From Cyclobacteriaceae bacterium (GTDB lineage Bacteria; Bacteroidota; Bacteroidia; Cytophagales; Cyclobacteriaceae): a stretch of 53,012 nucleotides of DNA. Shown here in pieces: positions 23,900 through 33,209 of this stretch (its first letter is position 1; every line of letters starts with the position of its first letter). The position numbers were made by a program, and so were the translations under genes. The notes under the pieces are model-generated. The model was not told the DNA's origin and did not search any database. It worked only from the letters and a program-made list of their open reading frames with translations. The DNA is taken from contig JALHRJ010000028.1 of the NCBI GenBank assembly GCA_022841475.1, positions 1 to 53,012 of the forward strand, given 5' to 3'.

Positions 23900-26290
23900 A
23901 TGCTTCGCAGCTACTTCAAAATTGCATTTCGTAATCTGACCAAAAACAAAGGTTACTCTTTTATCAACATTGCAGGCCTGGCCACCGGTATGGCAGTTGC
24001 GCTGCTTATCGGGTTGTGGATCTGGGACGAACTTACCTTCAATAGATATCATAAAAATTACGATCGCATTGCTCAGGTGTGGCAACACAACCTATATAAT
24101 GGTGTGAAGGGCTCACAAACTGCCAACCCCTACGTAATGGCCGAAGAAATCCGTAACAACTTCGGCAGCGATTTTAAATATGTGCTGCAATCTACCTGGA
24201 ACTTTGGCCGCATTCTCACCGTGGGCGAAAAGAAATTCAGCAAGAGTGGAATGTACTGGGAGCCTCAGGTGATTGATATGCTCTCCATAAAATTATTAAA
24301 GGGTGGCCACGATCAGGCTTTGAAAGATCCTTACTCTATTATTCTGTCTGAGTCCGTAGCCAAAGCCTATTTTGATGATACCGACCCCATGGGTCAAACC
24401 ATTCGCATCAACAACAAAAACGATGTAAAGGTAACGGGTGTGTACGAAGACATTCCTCACGGATCTAACTTTCGCGACATGAGTTTTATTATGCCGTGGG
24501 ATTTATACCTTATCGAGAGTGATTGGATCAAAAGGATGGATGACCCGTGGGGCAGCAACTTCACACAAACCTGGGCGCAACTTGCTGACAATGCCGACAT
24601 GGAACTTGTATCGGCAAAAATTGTGGATGTGAAATTAAACAAGGTTGATGAAGGTGGCCGCAGGTATAAACCTGAAGTTTTTCTTCATCCGATGAGTAAA
24701 TGGCATTTATACTCTGACTTTCGAGAAGGCAAGAACGTAGGTGGTCGCATTGAGTTTGTGTGGATGTTTGGCATCATTGGAACGTTTGTGCTGTTGCTGG
24801 CGTGTATCAACTTTATGAATTTGAGCACGGCCCGTTCTGAAAAGCGTGCCAAAGAAGTAGGCATCCGCAAGTCTATTGGCTCGCTGCGTTCACAATTAAT
24901 CAATCAGTTTTTTTCGGAGTCGATCGTAGTAGCAGTGTTAGCATTCATTGTGTCGTTGGGATTGGTGTACCTTGCATTACCTGCTTTCAATGAAGTAGCA
25001 GGTAAAAAACTTACCTTATTATGGAGCAGCCCTGAGTTCTGGTTGATTGGTCTTAGCTTTAGTTTACTCACAGGCCTTGTGGCGGGCAGTTATCCGGCCT
25101 TGTACTTGTCATCCTTCCAACCGGTGAAAGTATTGAAAGGCACGTTCCGCGTAGGCCGACTTGCTTCCATCCCGCGGCAGGTGTTGGTTGTGTTGCAATT
25201 CACGGTTTCTGTGATCCTGATCATTGGTACCATAATAGTTTTCCGTCAGATTGAATTCGCGAAAGACCGTCCTATCGGTTATGAACGAAATGGCCTTATT
25301 AATATATACTTGTCAACACAAGATATCCACAAACATTTTGAAGCCGTACGCAATGAATTGAAAAGTCAGGGTGCAATCGTGGAAATGACCGAAGCCGGTA
25401 GCCCTACCACGCAAGTGTGGAATACCAACGGTGGCTTTACGTGGGAGGGTAAAGACCCTTCGCTAGCAGTTGATTTTCCGAACAATGGTGTTACTCACGA
25501 GTTTGGTAAAACCGTAGGTTGGAAGTTTAAGGAAGGTCGTGATTTTTCACGCGAGCGTATGACCGACTCCAGCGCATTTGTCATTAACGAAGCGGCTGCA
25601 AAATTTCTGGGCTTCGAGAATCCGGTTGGTGAAACGCTTACGTGGAACGAAGAACCCTACACCATTATTGGTGTTATCGAAGACATGATTATCGAATCGC
25701 CTTACGAACCTGTGCGCGCTTCGCTATGGCATATCGACCGCTTCGATAACGTAAACCTTGCCATCTTAAAACTCAATCCCGACATGGGCGCTCACGATGC
25801 TCTTGATAAAATCAAAACCGTGTTTACTAAATACAATCCTGAATCACCTTTTGCCTATGAGTTTGTGGATGACGAATATGCACGTAAGTTCAGTGATGAA
25901 GAGCGTATCGGTAAACTCGCGAGCTTCTTTGCCGTGCTTGCTATCTTCATTAGTTGCCTCGGTATTTTCGGACTCGCTAGCTTTGTGGCCGAACAACGGA
26001 CCAAAGAAATTGGTGTACGCAAAGTAATGGGTGCAAGTGTGACAAATCTCTGGGGCATGCTCTCGAAAGACTTTGTGATCTTGGTGGGCATTTCGTTATT
26101 GGTAGCCATGCCATTAGCCTGGTACTTTATGAATAACTGGTTACAGAAGTACCAATACCGCAGTGATATGGCCTGGTGGATTTTCGCCTCAGCCGGTGTG
26201 GGTGCATTACTCATTACCTTACTTACGGTGAGTTACCAATCTATCAAAGCAGCAAGAGCAAATCCGGTGAATAGTTTGAGAAGTGAGTAA
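23900..26290 (+). CDS. FtsX/MacB-type ABC transporter permease
   Basis: 796 residues from ATG 23900, which puts the conserved MLRSYFKIAFRNLTKNK at the N terminus; 21 extra residues upstream are possible but not typical. Membrane segments lie at about 22-44, 286-307, 337-360, 378-400, 423-448, 673-697, 720-745 and 758-780, with large periplasmic MacB-like domains after the first and fifth. FtsX motifs EKRAKEVGIRKSIGS and EQRTKEIGVRKVMGAS appear before the second and sixth segments. No ATPase gene is adjacent. Such orphan permeases are abundant in Bacteroidota; substrate unknown. Confidence 0.9.
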   Translation: MLRSYFKIAFRNLTKNKGYSFINIAGLATGMAVALLIGLWIWDELTFNRYHKNYDRIAQVWQHNLYNGVKGSQTANPYVMAEEIRNNFGSDFKYVLQSTWNFGRILTVGEKKFSKSGMYWEPQVIDMLSIKLLKGGHDQALKDPYSIILSESVAKAYFDDTDPMGQTIRINNKNDVKVTGVYEDIPHGSNFRDMSFIMPWDLYLIESDWIKRMDDPWGSNFTQTWAQLADNADMELVSAKIVDVKLNKVDEGGRRYKPEVFLHPMSKWHLYSDFREGKNVGGRIEFVWMFGIIGTFVLLLACINFMNLSTARSEKRAKEVGIRKSIGSLRSQLINQFFSESIVVAVLAFIVSLGLVYLALPAFNEVAGKKLTLLWSSPEFWLIGLSFSLLTGLVAGSYPALYLSSFQPVKVLKGTFRVGRLASIPRQVLVVLQFTVSVILIIGTIIVFRQIEFAKDRPIGYERNGLINIYLSTQDIHKHFEAVRNELKSQGAIVEMTEAGSPTTQVWNTNGGFTWEGKDPSLAVDFPNNGVTHEFGKTVGWKFKEGRDFSRERMTDSSAFVINEAAAKFLGFENPVGETLTWNEEPYTIIGVIEDMIIESPYEPVRASLWHIDRFDNVNLAILKLNPDMGAHDALDKIKTVFTKYNPESPFAYEFVDDEYARKFSDEERIGKLASFFAVLAIFISCLGIFGLASFVAEQRTKEIGVRKVMGASVTNLWGMLSKDFVILVGISLLVAMPLAWYFMNNWLQKYQYRSDMAWWIFASAGVGALLITLLTVSYQSIKAARANPVNSLRSE

Positions 26291-26406
26291 CCGTATCTCG
26301 TTGCTAATTTAACGTAATACAGAAAATCAACAATGGTAGTCCGGGAGTTTGTTTTCCTTCTGACTAAGGGAATGGCAGAATCCAGAGTGATCTAATAATT
26401 ACTATA

Positions 26407-26424
26407 TTGAAAGAAATCTTTCAA
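26407..26424. repeat. Inverted repeat just before the YkvI-like gene
   Basis: TTGAAAG (26407-26413), AAAT, CTTTCAA (26418-26424), ending four bases before the TTG start. It may be an operator or a small mRNA hairpin controlling start access. Confidence 0.4.
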
Positions 26425-26428
26425 TACT

Positions 26429-27547
26429 TTGACTCATCCATCCTCATCTCCTTCGTGGTTTAAACGAATTCTACTGCCCGGTATCATTCTTCAATCTGTC
26501 CTGATTGGTGGTGGCTATGCCACAGGTCGCGAAATAGTAGAATACGGTGCGAAGTTTGGCGCCAGTGGTTGGATCAGTGGTCTCGCCATCTTCGTTGGCT
26601 TTTCGCTTATTGCATTTTTGTCGATGGAAGCAAGTCGATATTGGAAAGTGTATGACTACAAATCATTATTAAAAAAATTAATCGGTCCCGGTTGGATCGC
26701 CTACGAAATCGTGTACTTGTTATTGGCGGTACTTATCATTGCTGTGATGGCTTCAGCAGCCGGAGAAATTTTGAATCAGACGCTAAATTTTAACAAATGG
26801 GTAGGTGTGGTGTTGATTACGGTAGTTGTGGGCTTCTTGAACTATAAGGGTGAGGAGATGATTGCCAGGCTGGAGACGATTGGATCTGTTGCGCTTTTCA
26901 TTGCCTACGTAATATTTACTTTTTCTGTTTTTGGAAGTAAGAGTGATGCGATCATCAAAACATTTAGCAACTGGGATACAAGCTATCTACCCGGTGGTTC
27001 AGGTATGGGCATTTTAGTATGGACGGGAATTTTATATGTGGGTTATAACCTTGCGGTATATCCGGCCTCTTTTTTTACATTCAAAGATCTTCATTCAAGA
27101 AAAGAGAGTCTTCTTGCGGCCATCTTTTCAGGTTTGTTGATGACGATTCCCTGGTTCCTTACCTACTTTGCAATGATGGCATATTATCCTGATAAAAACG
27201 TTCTGGAATCAACAGTGCCGTGGTTAAAAATGCTGGAAGAGTTTAACCCCTTATTAATAGTTGTGTTTGGTATTGTTGTGGGCTGGACATTGATTGAAAC
27301 AGCTACGGGTATGATTCATGCCTTTATTAGCCGTATCGAAACCGAGGCTATCGCGAAAGGAAAACCACTTAAGAAAATCACCAAGGCCTACATTTCGATT
27401 GCTGCGCTGATCGCATCGCTCATTCTGTCGCAAGTGGGTATTATTGATTTGGTAGCAAAAGGTTATACCATTATGGCGTATGCAATGATTGCAGTATACG
27501 CAGTGCCGTTGCTTTTATACGCGCCAAAACTATTATTCAGCAAATAA
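26429..27547 (+). CDS. YkvI-family membrane transporter (APC superfamily)
   Basis: 372 residues, almost all hydrophobic, with about ten membrane segments. GGGYATGREIVEYGAKFGASGW near the N terminus (residues ~27-48) is the marker of the COG3949/YkvI group, distant relatives of amino acid permeases with the LeuT-like fold. Substrate unknown. The start is TTG 26429: a TGA at 26408-26410 closes the frame upstream, and the first internal Met comes only after two membrane segments. It stands alone between two FtsX-type permease regions. Confidence 0.82.
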   Translation: MTHPSSSPSWFKRILLPGIILQSVLIGGGYATGREIVEYGAKFGASGWISGLAIFVGFSLIAFLSMEASRYWKVYDYKSLLKKLIGPGWIAYEIVYLLLAVLIIAVMASAAGEILNQTLNFNKWVGVVLITVVVGFLNYKGEEMIARLETIGSVALFIAYVIFTFSVFGSKSDAIIKTFSNWDTSYLPGGSGMGILVWTGILYVGYNLAVYPASFFTFKDLHSRKESLLAAIFSGLLMTIPWFLTYFAMMAYYPDKNVLESTVPWLKMLEEFNPLLIVVFGIVVGWTLIETATGMIHAFISRIETEAIAKGKPLKKITKAYISIAALIASLILSQVGIIDLVAKGYTIMAYAMIAVYAVPLLLYAPKLLFSK

Positions 27548-27575
27548 ATGTTGAACTGAAAAATTTGATTTTCAA

Positions 27576-27594
27576 ATGTAAAACTATTTTACAT
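27576..27594. promoter_or_regulatory. Palindromic operator candidate for PadR
   Basis: ATGTAAAACTATTTTACAT is a perfect inverted repeat (eight bases each side, three-base centre), ending 24 bases before the padR ATG. PadR-type repressors bind ATGT...ACAT palindromes, often at their own promoter. A TACATTTA box (27594-27601) next to it could be the -7 element, so binding would block transcription. Confidence 0.6.
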
Positions 27595-27618
27595 ACATTT
27601 ACGTAATTAATCATTGTT

Positions 27619-27951
27619 ATGAAGGGAACAAACCTTGGAGAGTTTGAAGAACTCGTATTGCTGACTATTGCTACTCTGGTAAACGATGCCTACAGTGTAG
27701 CCATTTGCGATGAATTGGAAAAGAACACTGGTCGCTCAGCTAAATTGGGCGTGGTACATGCTGTGCTAAATCGGCTGGAAGAAAAAGGATTTGTAAAAAG
27801 TAAACTAGGCGAGGCTACAAGCACGCGCGGTGGAAAACGTAAACGCTATTATTCTGTAACCAATGCAGGCAAAGCCGCAATTTTAAAAGCAAAAGAAGTG
27901 CGTGATAATTTGTGGAGCATGATACCCGGAATGACGCTGAAGAATATATGA
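27619..27951 (+). CDS. PadR-family transcriptional regulator
   Basis: 110 residues, the short subfamily: a winged helix with LGEFEELVLLTIATLVNDAYSV, the recognition region LGVVHAVLNRLEEKGFVKSK and the wing GKRKRYYSVTNAGKAA, followed by one dimerisation helix. It probably represses the downstream permease gene and itself. In Bacteroidota and Acidobacteriota this small PadR type is typically paired with a prefix-domain FtsX permease, exactly the gene that follows. The effector is unknown. Confidence 0.88.
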   Translation: MKGTNLGEFEELVLLTIATLVNDAYSVAICDELEKNTGRSAKLGVVHAVLNRLEEKGFVKSKLGEATSTRGGKRKRYYSVTNAGKAAILKAKEVRDNLWSMIPGMTLKNI

Positions 27952-27964
27952 AAATGAATCTAAT

Positions 27965-28052
27965 AGTAGTAGGCAGTGAGCAGGGTGCAGTAGGCAGGAT
28001 TGTTAAATCTTGTTTGATACTGCATACTGCCGACTGCTTACTGCCTTCTACT
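27965..28052 (+). repeat. Large imperfect hairpin between padR and the permease
   Basis: The arms 27965-27997 and 28020-28052 are complementary at 27 of 33 positions and contain repeated GGCAGT/GCAGTA units (TACTGC on the other arm). The structure fills the spacer and ends 12 bases before the permease ATG. It shares the GCAGTAGGC unit with the hairpin at 10241-10301. It could stabilise or separate the two messages. Confidence 0.8.
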
Positions 28053-28064
28053 TAACAATTTGGA

Positions 28065-30647
28065 ATGGCTACCCATAACAACAAACCACCACGCCTGGCA
28101 GAAAAGTTTCTAAGCTGGTACTGCAAGCCTGAATTGCTGGAAGACCTGCAGGGTGATTTAAATGAATACTTTCAGCGCAACATAAATACTAAAGGTGTTA
28201 CCCGTGCCAAACTCATTTACATCATCGATGTAATCAAGTTCATGCGGCTATACATCCTTAGAGACAGAGCCCAAACCCCAGGTACGGGAGTGATGCTTTA
28301 CAGAAATTATCTGGTTATCGCGCACCGTAATCTCATTAAAAATAAACTGAATACGGTACTCAGTATTGCTAGTCTAACACTGGGTATCTCTTGCTCCACC
28401 TTGATTTTTCTGCGTATTCAACATGAGTTGTCGTTCGACAATCATTATGAAAAGTCTGACCGAATAATGAAAGTATCCATGTCAGTTCGATCACTTAACA
28501 CCGAAGAAAAGACAAAATTAGGATGGAGTGATGCTCTCTTGCTAGATCGTTTGCGCGATGGCTTCACTGAAGTAGAGGCCGTAACCGGTATTGCCCAACT
28601 AAGAGGAGTACAAAAAGTAAGAAATGCAGCGGGTGACACTTTTATTGAAGAAGGAATTTTTGAGGCTGATAGTGCTTACTTCCGCATTTTTAACCACGAG
28701 TGGATTGAAGGCAATCCGAAAAAAGCATTATTAGCACCTGCCTCTATAGTACTTACCAGAAAAATGGCGCTTAAATATTTTGACAAAGTAACAGTTTTAG
28801 ACAAAACCCTTACAATTAACAATCGAGATTACCTTGTAACAGGGATAGTTGAAGATCTGCCTGCCAATACAGATTTAACTTTTGACGCACTCATATCACT
28901 TGATTCCCATTTTGGAGATTGGTGTATTGTATATGTGTTAACTCAAAATTCCCCAGACCTAAAATTATTTCAGCAACGACTGGATACACTGTTTGCCCAT
29001 GAGCTTGTTCCGGTGTTGGAACTCTCGAACATGAGTGGTAGTTATCAAGCTGAACCGCTTACAGAAGTTCATTTCAGTGATCGGAAATTATTCGACCCAC
29101 CCAAAGCTAGCAAAGCCACACTGTCTGTATTTGCTGTAATTTCAATTATCGTTTTATTCGTATCAGCCGCCAATTACATAAACTTCTCTGTGGCCCAATC
29201 AGCAAAAAGAAAGATAGAAGTTGGTGTGCGTAAAGTTTTCGGTGCATCGCAAAAGCAACTACGAAGTCAATACTTGCTGGAATCAGTTGTCATGTGCTTT
29301 ACAGGATTAATCTTTGCATTTTGCATTATCCTAACCATTTCCTCTCAACTGGTAAGAATAGGTTTACTCAGCAATGTGCCTGAATTGATTCCGCTTTCTA
29401 TTTTATTTCTATTTTTTATACCAGCCGTTCTTACTCTCAGCGTAGTAGCTGGTTGGTTTCCTGCTGCAAAGCTTTCACGCATCAACCTCATTCGCAACTT
29501 GCAGCCGCAGGTTACTGGCTTTACCCGATTAACTAAAAATACCTTAGTCGTATTTCAGTTTACGGCTGTTCTAACCTTAATTTTCGTTACTAAGGTTGTT
29601 GACGATCAAATGCAAGTGCTAACCGAGCATGATCAGTTGGTTAAGAAGGATCTGGTAATGGTAGTGGAATTGCCACAAGATGAAACTCTTATGTACCAAT
29701 TACCCAAACTTAAAAACTCTTTAAAATCGTTAGCAGGGGTGTCGCACGTAAGTTTGGTGGGAAGCCTCTCTACTCCTACCCGTGAATCAGACTTTGATAC
29801 ATTTACTGTGGACCACGGTGGTATGCAACAGATTAAAATGCTTGCCTATGTCCGAATTGACGAAGATTACTTCGATGTCTTAGGGGCGGAAATTGTGCAA
29901 GGGCGAGGATTTAACGCATCGGACATCGCCAAAGCTGAGGAAGTAGTGATAATAAACGAAGCCATGGCGCGATTCCTTGATTGGGCCAATCCACTTAGTC
30001 AAAAAGTTACCTATGGTGTCGAAGCTCAGGTGATCGGAGTTGTTAAAGATTTCAGTTTTAGTGGTCAACACCGGATTGCTGAGCCTATGCTTTTCTACCT
30101 AAATAACAGACATCCAGAAAAATTATTCATTCGATATTCATTGGCTCAACCTGACAACCATAATCTTATCAATAAAGTATGGCAATCAAATATGCCCGGG
30201 CAACCCCTTGAGTATCGAATGCTGGACGAATATTTTGAAAAACAATTAAACAACGAAAACAAATTAAAAAATCTTCTAACCTTCTTCTCTGCCATTACTT
30301 TTGCTATTACCTTAATTGGGCTTTTTGGATTATTGAACATCAACATTGAAGAGAAGGAAAAAGAAACCAGCATTAGAAAAATTTTGGGTGCAAGCATGAA
30401 ACACCTACTGCTTCTTACCTGGCGCGAATTGGGTTTACTTACAGTAGTAGCTTGTGCCTTTGCCTGGCCTATCGGTTACTTTTGTACCCAGCCATGGTTG
30501 AATGGGTTTACACAAAAGACTAATGTTGGAATCACCAATATCTTGATAGCATTCGTAGCGCTAGTTATATGTATGCTAGTAGCCATGTGTTACCAATTTG
30601 CAAAACTAAGAATCATCGATCCCATTAAAACGTTGAAACAGGAATGA
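28065..30647 (+). CDS. FtsX-type ABC permease with N-terminal permease prefix domain
   Basis: 860 residues. The first ~85 (RLAEKFLSWYCKPELLEDLQGDLNEYF) are the permease-prefix domain found on PadR-linked transporters. The FtsX/MacB body follows: first membrane segment near residue 96, a periplasmic domain, a central group of three segments after SAKRKIEVGVRKVFGAS, a second periplasmic domain, and the last three segments after EEKEKETSIRKILGAS. No ATPase neighbour is seen. Its stop overlaps the next ATG (ATGA), so the carboxypeptidase-regulatory-like protein is co-translated. Function is unknown; efflux or envelope stress export is the family guess. Confidence 0.88.
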   Translation: MATHNNKPPRLAEKFLSWYCKPELLEDLQGDLNEYFQRNINTKGVTRAKLIYIIDVIKFMRLYILRDRAQTPGTGVMLYRNYLVIAHRNLIKNKLNTVLSIASLTLGISCSTLIFLRIQHELSFDNHYEKSDRIMKVSMSVRSLNTEEKTKLGWSDALLLDRLRDGFTEVEAVTGIAQLRGVQKVRNAAGDTFIEEGIFEADSAYFRIFNHEWIEGNPKKALLAPASIVLTRKMALKYFDKVTVLDKTLTINNRDYLVTGIVEDLPANTDLTFDALISLDSHFGDWCIVYVLTQNSPDLKLFQQRLDTLFAHELVPVLELSNMSGSYQAEPLTEVHFSDRKLFDPPKASKATLSVFAVISIIVLFVSAANYINFSVAQSAKRKIEVGVRKVFGASQKQLRSQYLLESVVMCFTGLIFAFCIILTISSQLVRIGLLSNVPELIPLSILFLFFIPAVLTLSVVAGWFPAAKLSRINLIRNLQPQVTGFTRLTKNTLVVFQFTAVLTLIFVTKVVDDQMQVLTEHDQLVKKDLVMVVELPQDETLMYQLPKLKNSLKSLAGVSHVSLVGSLSTPTRESDFDTFTVDHGGMQQIKMLAYVRIDEDYFDVLGAEIVQGRGFNASDIAKAEEVVIINEAMARFLDWANPLSQKVTYGVEAQVIGVVKDFSFSGQHRIAEPMLFYLNNRHPEKLFIRYSLAQPDNHNLINKVWQSNMPGQPLEYRMLDEYFEKQLNNENKLKNLLTFFSAITFAITLIGLFGLLNINIEEKEKETSIRKILGASMKHLLLLTWRELGLLTVVACAFAWPIGYFCTQPWLNGFTQKTNVGITNILIAFVALVICMLVAMCYQFAKLRIIDPIKTLKQE

Positions 30648-31753
30648 AATACAAACTAATCTTGATCGCCATTTTTTGTATGGCAATTTCAAGTAACGGT
30701 CAGCAACTTATCCGGGGCAAGATTGTAGATGGAGAAACTAAACAAGCTCTTCCCTATGCTCATTTAAGCATAAGCAACACAGGGCTTGGTTCAGCTTCAA
30801 ATGAAGAAGGGTACTTTCAAATAGATCTGCCACAGTCACAAAATCAAATTCTGCAAATCTCTTATCTCGGCTATGCAAATCGCTACTATCCGATTGATAG
30901 CTTATTAAATACAGGAATTGAGCAATTTAGCTTTGAGCTTCATTCGCAGCCTTTAATCTTGGCAGATGTACTGGTAACAGATCAAAAAGTAACTCCTGAG
31001 GAGATGATACTGCAAGCAATACAGGCTGTACCAAAGAATTATTACCAACAACCATTTAATCTGGAATTTTACACCCGTACTTCTGTTCGCGATTCAACAA
31101 CCGAGATCTATTTACTTGAAACTATTCTTGAAACCTACCGGAAAGGCTATACAAAGAATAATTTCAATGCTATTAGTATTGTCCAAAAAAGAGAAACAGG
31201 AAAAGACCCTCTCCCAAAATCAGTAAGTCAAAAAACTGGAAAGAAATATTCCTCCTACTTTCCAGGCTTTGATATATTCTTTTCAGATACTCCTGGAATC
31301 GGAACAGGCTATTCAGTCTTTAATACCTCACTTCATAAAAGATTAAAATTTGGCTTCATCGGAGTTTCAGTATTTGACAAGGATACCGTTTGCATTATTG
31401 AGTACTCTACCCGAAAAAAGAACTTAAATGAAAAAGAAGACCTCGAAGGAAATTACAGTGGTGTCATATACATAGCAGCTAATAATCTGGCTATTATTCG
31501 TCATGCCATAAAACTTAATAACACTCAAACCGAAATATTTTACAAACGAGTTGATGAACACTATTTTCCATACTTAGTCAAATCCTCAAAGCCAGCAAAA
31601 GCTGATAACAAAATTTTAGAAGTAAAATACGAATCGATCCAAACCAAAGTGATTCAAAATCAAGTTAAAGCATTTCAACAGCGAGCCACAGAGACATACC
31701 TGGACTCCTTACCTTACAATAAGGACTTCTGGAAGCGATATCAAAAGTATTAG
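30644..31753 (+). CDS. Exported protein with carboxypeptidase regulatory-like (CarboxypepD_reg) domain
   Basis: 369 residues. The signal peptide MKYKLILIAIFCMAISSNGQ is followed by the beta-sandwich domain typical of Bacteroidota envelope proteins (IRGKIVDGETKQALPYAHL to YLGYANRYY, residues ~22-85). The remaining ~280 residues resemble the non-barrel part of DUF5686-like proteins and have no catalytic motif. It lacks the TonB plug and barrel, so it is not a receptor. It overlaps the permease by ATGA and so probably works with it in the envelope. Confidence 0.8.
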   Translation: MKYKLILIAIFCMAISSNGQQLIRGKIVDGETKQALPYAHLSISNTGLGSASNEEGYFQIDLPQSQNQILQISYLGYANRYYPIDSLLNTGIEQFSFELHSQPLILADVLVTDQKVTPEEMILQAIQAVPKNYYQQPFNLEFYTRTSVRDSTTEIYLLETILETYRKGYTKNNFNAISIVQKRETGKDPLPKSVSQKTGKKYSSYFPGFDIFFSDTPGIGTGYSVFNTSLHKRLKFGFIGVSVFDKDTVCIIEYSTRKKNLNEKEDLEGNYSGVIYIAANNLAIIRHAIKLNNTQTEIFYKRVDEHYFPYLVKSSKPAKADNKILEVKYESIQTKVIQNQVKAFQQRATETYLDSLPYNKDFWKRYQKY

Positions 31754-31781
31754 ATTAATTGATTATCTACTCTTATCAACC

Positions 31782-32441
31782 ATGCCCTTCAAAACCGAAA
31801 CATACACCCTCGCAGTAAACGAAACCGATTCTGTATCGGCAGAACTATGCAGACCTCCATCGATTAGGGCAGTTTATGTACTGTCCCACGGTGCCGGCAC
31901 CAATATGCACCATGCTTTTATGAAGGAACTTTCAGTTGAACTTGCCAATCATCAGATTGCCACACTTCGTTATAACTTTCTTTATTCTGAACAAAAAAAG
32001 AAGCGCCCAGACTTTCCGGCTGTAGCTCATCAGGCTGTGGCTGCAGCTATAGCAAAAGCACATGAACTCTTTGCCAAAGTTCCGTTGGTTGCTGGTGGAA
32101 AATCTTTCGGTGGCCGCATGACGTCTCAATATTTATCCGAAAATGCTCCTGATTTTGTAAAGGGAATTGTGCTTGTTGGGTTTCCGCTTCACCCTGCGGG
32201 CAAACCTTCCATTGATAGATCTACACATCTTGACAAAATTAAAATCCCGATGTTGTTCCTTCAAGGCACGCGTGATGCATTAGCCGAATGGCATTTGATT
32301 GAACAAGTCACCAAAAAATTGCCAACCTCAACGCTCGCTAAATTTGAAGGTGCTGATCATAGTTTTAAAGTGGCACGCCAAAATCTGATTCCTGCGCTCG
32401 CAACAAAGATTAACTTGTGGATTGAAAAGTTAATCAAATAG
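31782..32441 (+). CDS. Alpha/beta hydrolase, TEX30/KANL3-like
   Basis: 219 residues with the complete hydrolase fold. LSHGAGTNMHHAF is the oxyanion-hole region, GGKSFGGRMTSQ the nucleophile elbow (Ser in GKSFGG), TRDALAEW carries the acid, and GADHSFK the catalytic His near the end. The combination fits the TEX30/COG3571 group. Cytoplasmic; substrate unknown. Its last 12 bases overlap the end of the convergent CBM9-like gene. Confidence 0.85.
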   Translation: MPFKTETYTLAVNETDSVSAELCRPPSIRAVYVLSHGAGTNMHHAFMKELSVELANHQIATLRYNFLYSEQKKKRPDFPAVAHQAVAAAIAKAHELFAKVPLVAGGKSFGGRMTSQYLSENAPDFVKGIVLVGFPLHPAGKPSIDRSTHLDKIKIPMLFLQGTRDALAEWHLIEQVTKKLPTSTLAKFEGADHSFKVARQNLIPALATKINLWIEKLIK

Positions 32442-33110
32442 AATAGTTCCGAATCTTTTGAAATCGTGAAAATTGGTACGGGTTTTTTGCCACGACCAAT
32501 ATGACGTACCACTGTCGTAATCAATGCGGTAAAAATTACAACGCCAGGTTGTTCCCTTTTTAGGTGGCACATTATCCAGCGGTTTTAGCAAAGCATAAGG
32601 AATAAAAAATTCTGCTGTCCATGCTTTCTCCGTTATCCTCGTAGCATGGCGTGTTTTGCGTTCACCTTCATAATGCCACGGCAACCAACCTAAAAAGGTT
32701 CCGTTAGAGTTTGGAACCAGGATGGGCAATTCAAAATTGTGTGGCGAGAGTTCATATTCAAAATAGAGTGGTTTCGATTCATCGGTCCAGAAAAATATTT
32801 CTACTACATCTTCATTATACAAATCAGTAAAATCTTCCCGCAAGGTGGAAGTAATAACATCATCCTCGCAATAGAAAAATCCATAAACACCTGCGGTCGA
32901 ATACAGAAGTTTTGCTTTGGTTTCATAGGTTTTGGCTCCATTGCGGTGTGGCAACTGTACCCATGGCGTTGATGCCCAGGCCTGCGATGTGCCATCTCCG
33001 GTTAGCTCAAAATCTTCAGTACGAGAAATCTTTAAAGTTGAGGATTCAGGTTTTTGGCCAAAACCCAGCCAGGGAAAAAACAACCAGGTTAAAAATAAAC
33101 CGCTTTTCAT
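32430..33110 (-). CDS. Exported CBM9-like (carbohydrate-binding family 9-like) protein
   Basis: 226 residues with a signal peptide (MKSGLFLTWLFFPWLGFGQ). The mature part is a beta-sandwich of the CBM9-like/DOMON group: DEP-like start, DVVEIFFWTDESKPLYFEYELSP, and the conserved end GTTWRCNFYRIDYDSG then FGTILFD. Relatives occur next to glycoside hydrolases or stand alone in Bacteroidota. Binding of sugar or haem-like ligands is plausible. No adjacent polysaccharide-utilisation genes are seen, so the role is open. Confidence 0.82.
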   Translation of the reverse strand: MKSGLFLTWLFFPWLGFGQKPESSTLKISRTEDFELTGDGTSQAWASTPWVQLPHRNGAKTYETKAKLLYSTAGVYGFFYCEDDVITSTLREDFTDLYNEDVVEIFFWTDESKPLYFEYELSPHNFELPILVPNSNGTFLGWLPWHYEGERKTRHATRITEKAWTAEFFIPYALLKPLDNVPPKKGTTWRCNFYRIDYDSGTSYWSWQKTRTNFHDFKRFGTILFD

Positions 33111-33209
33111 AAAATTGATGAGGTTAAACTATAAATCAGAGACTTCTCAATCCAATTTAATAAATTGTACATAATCGATTGGTTTATTTAATTTTTAAAA
33201 AAGTTACCC

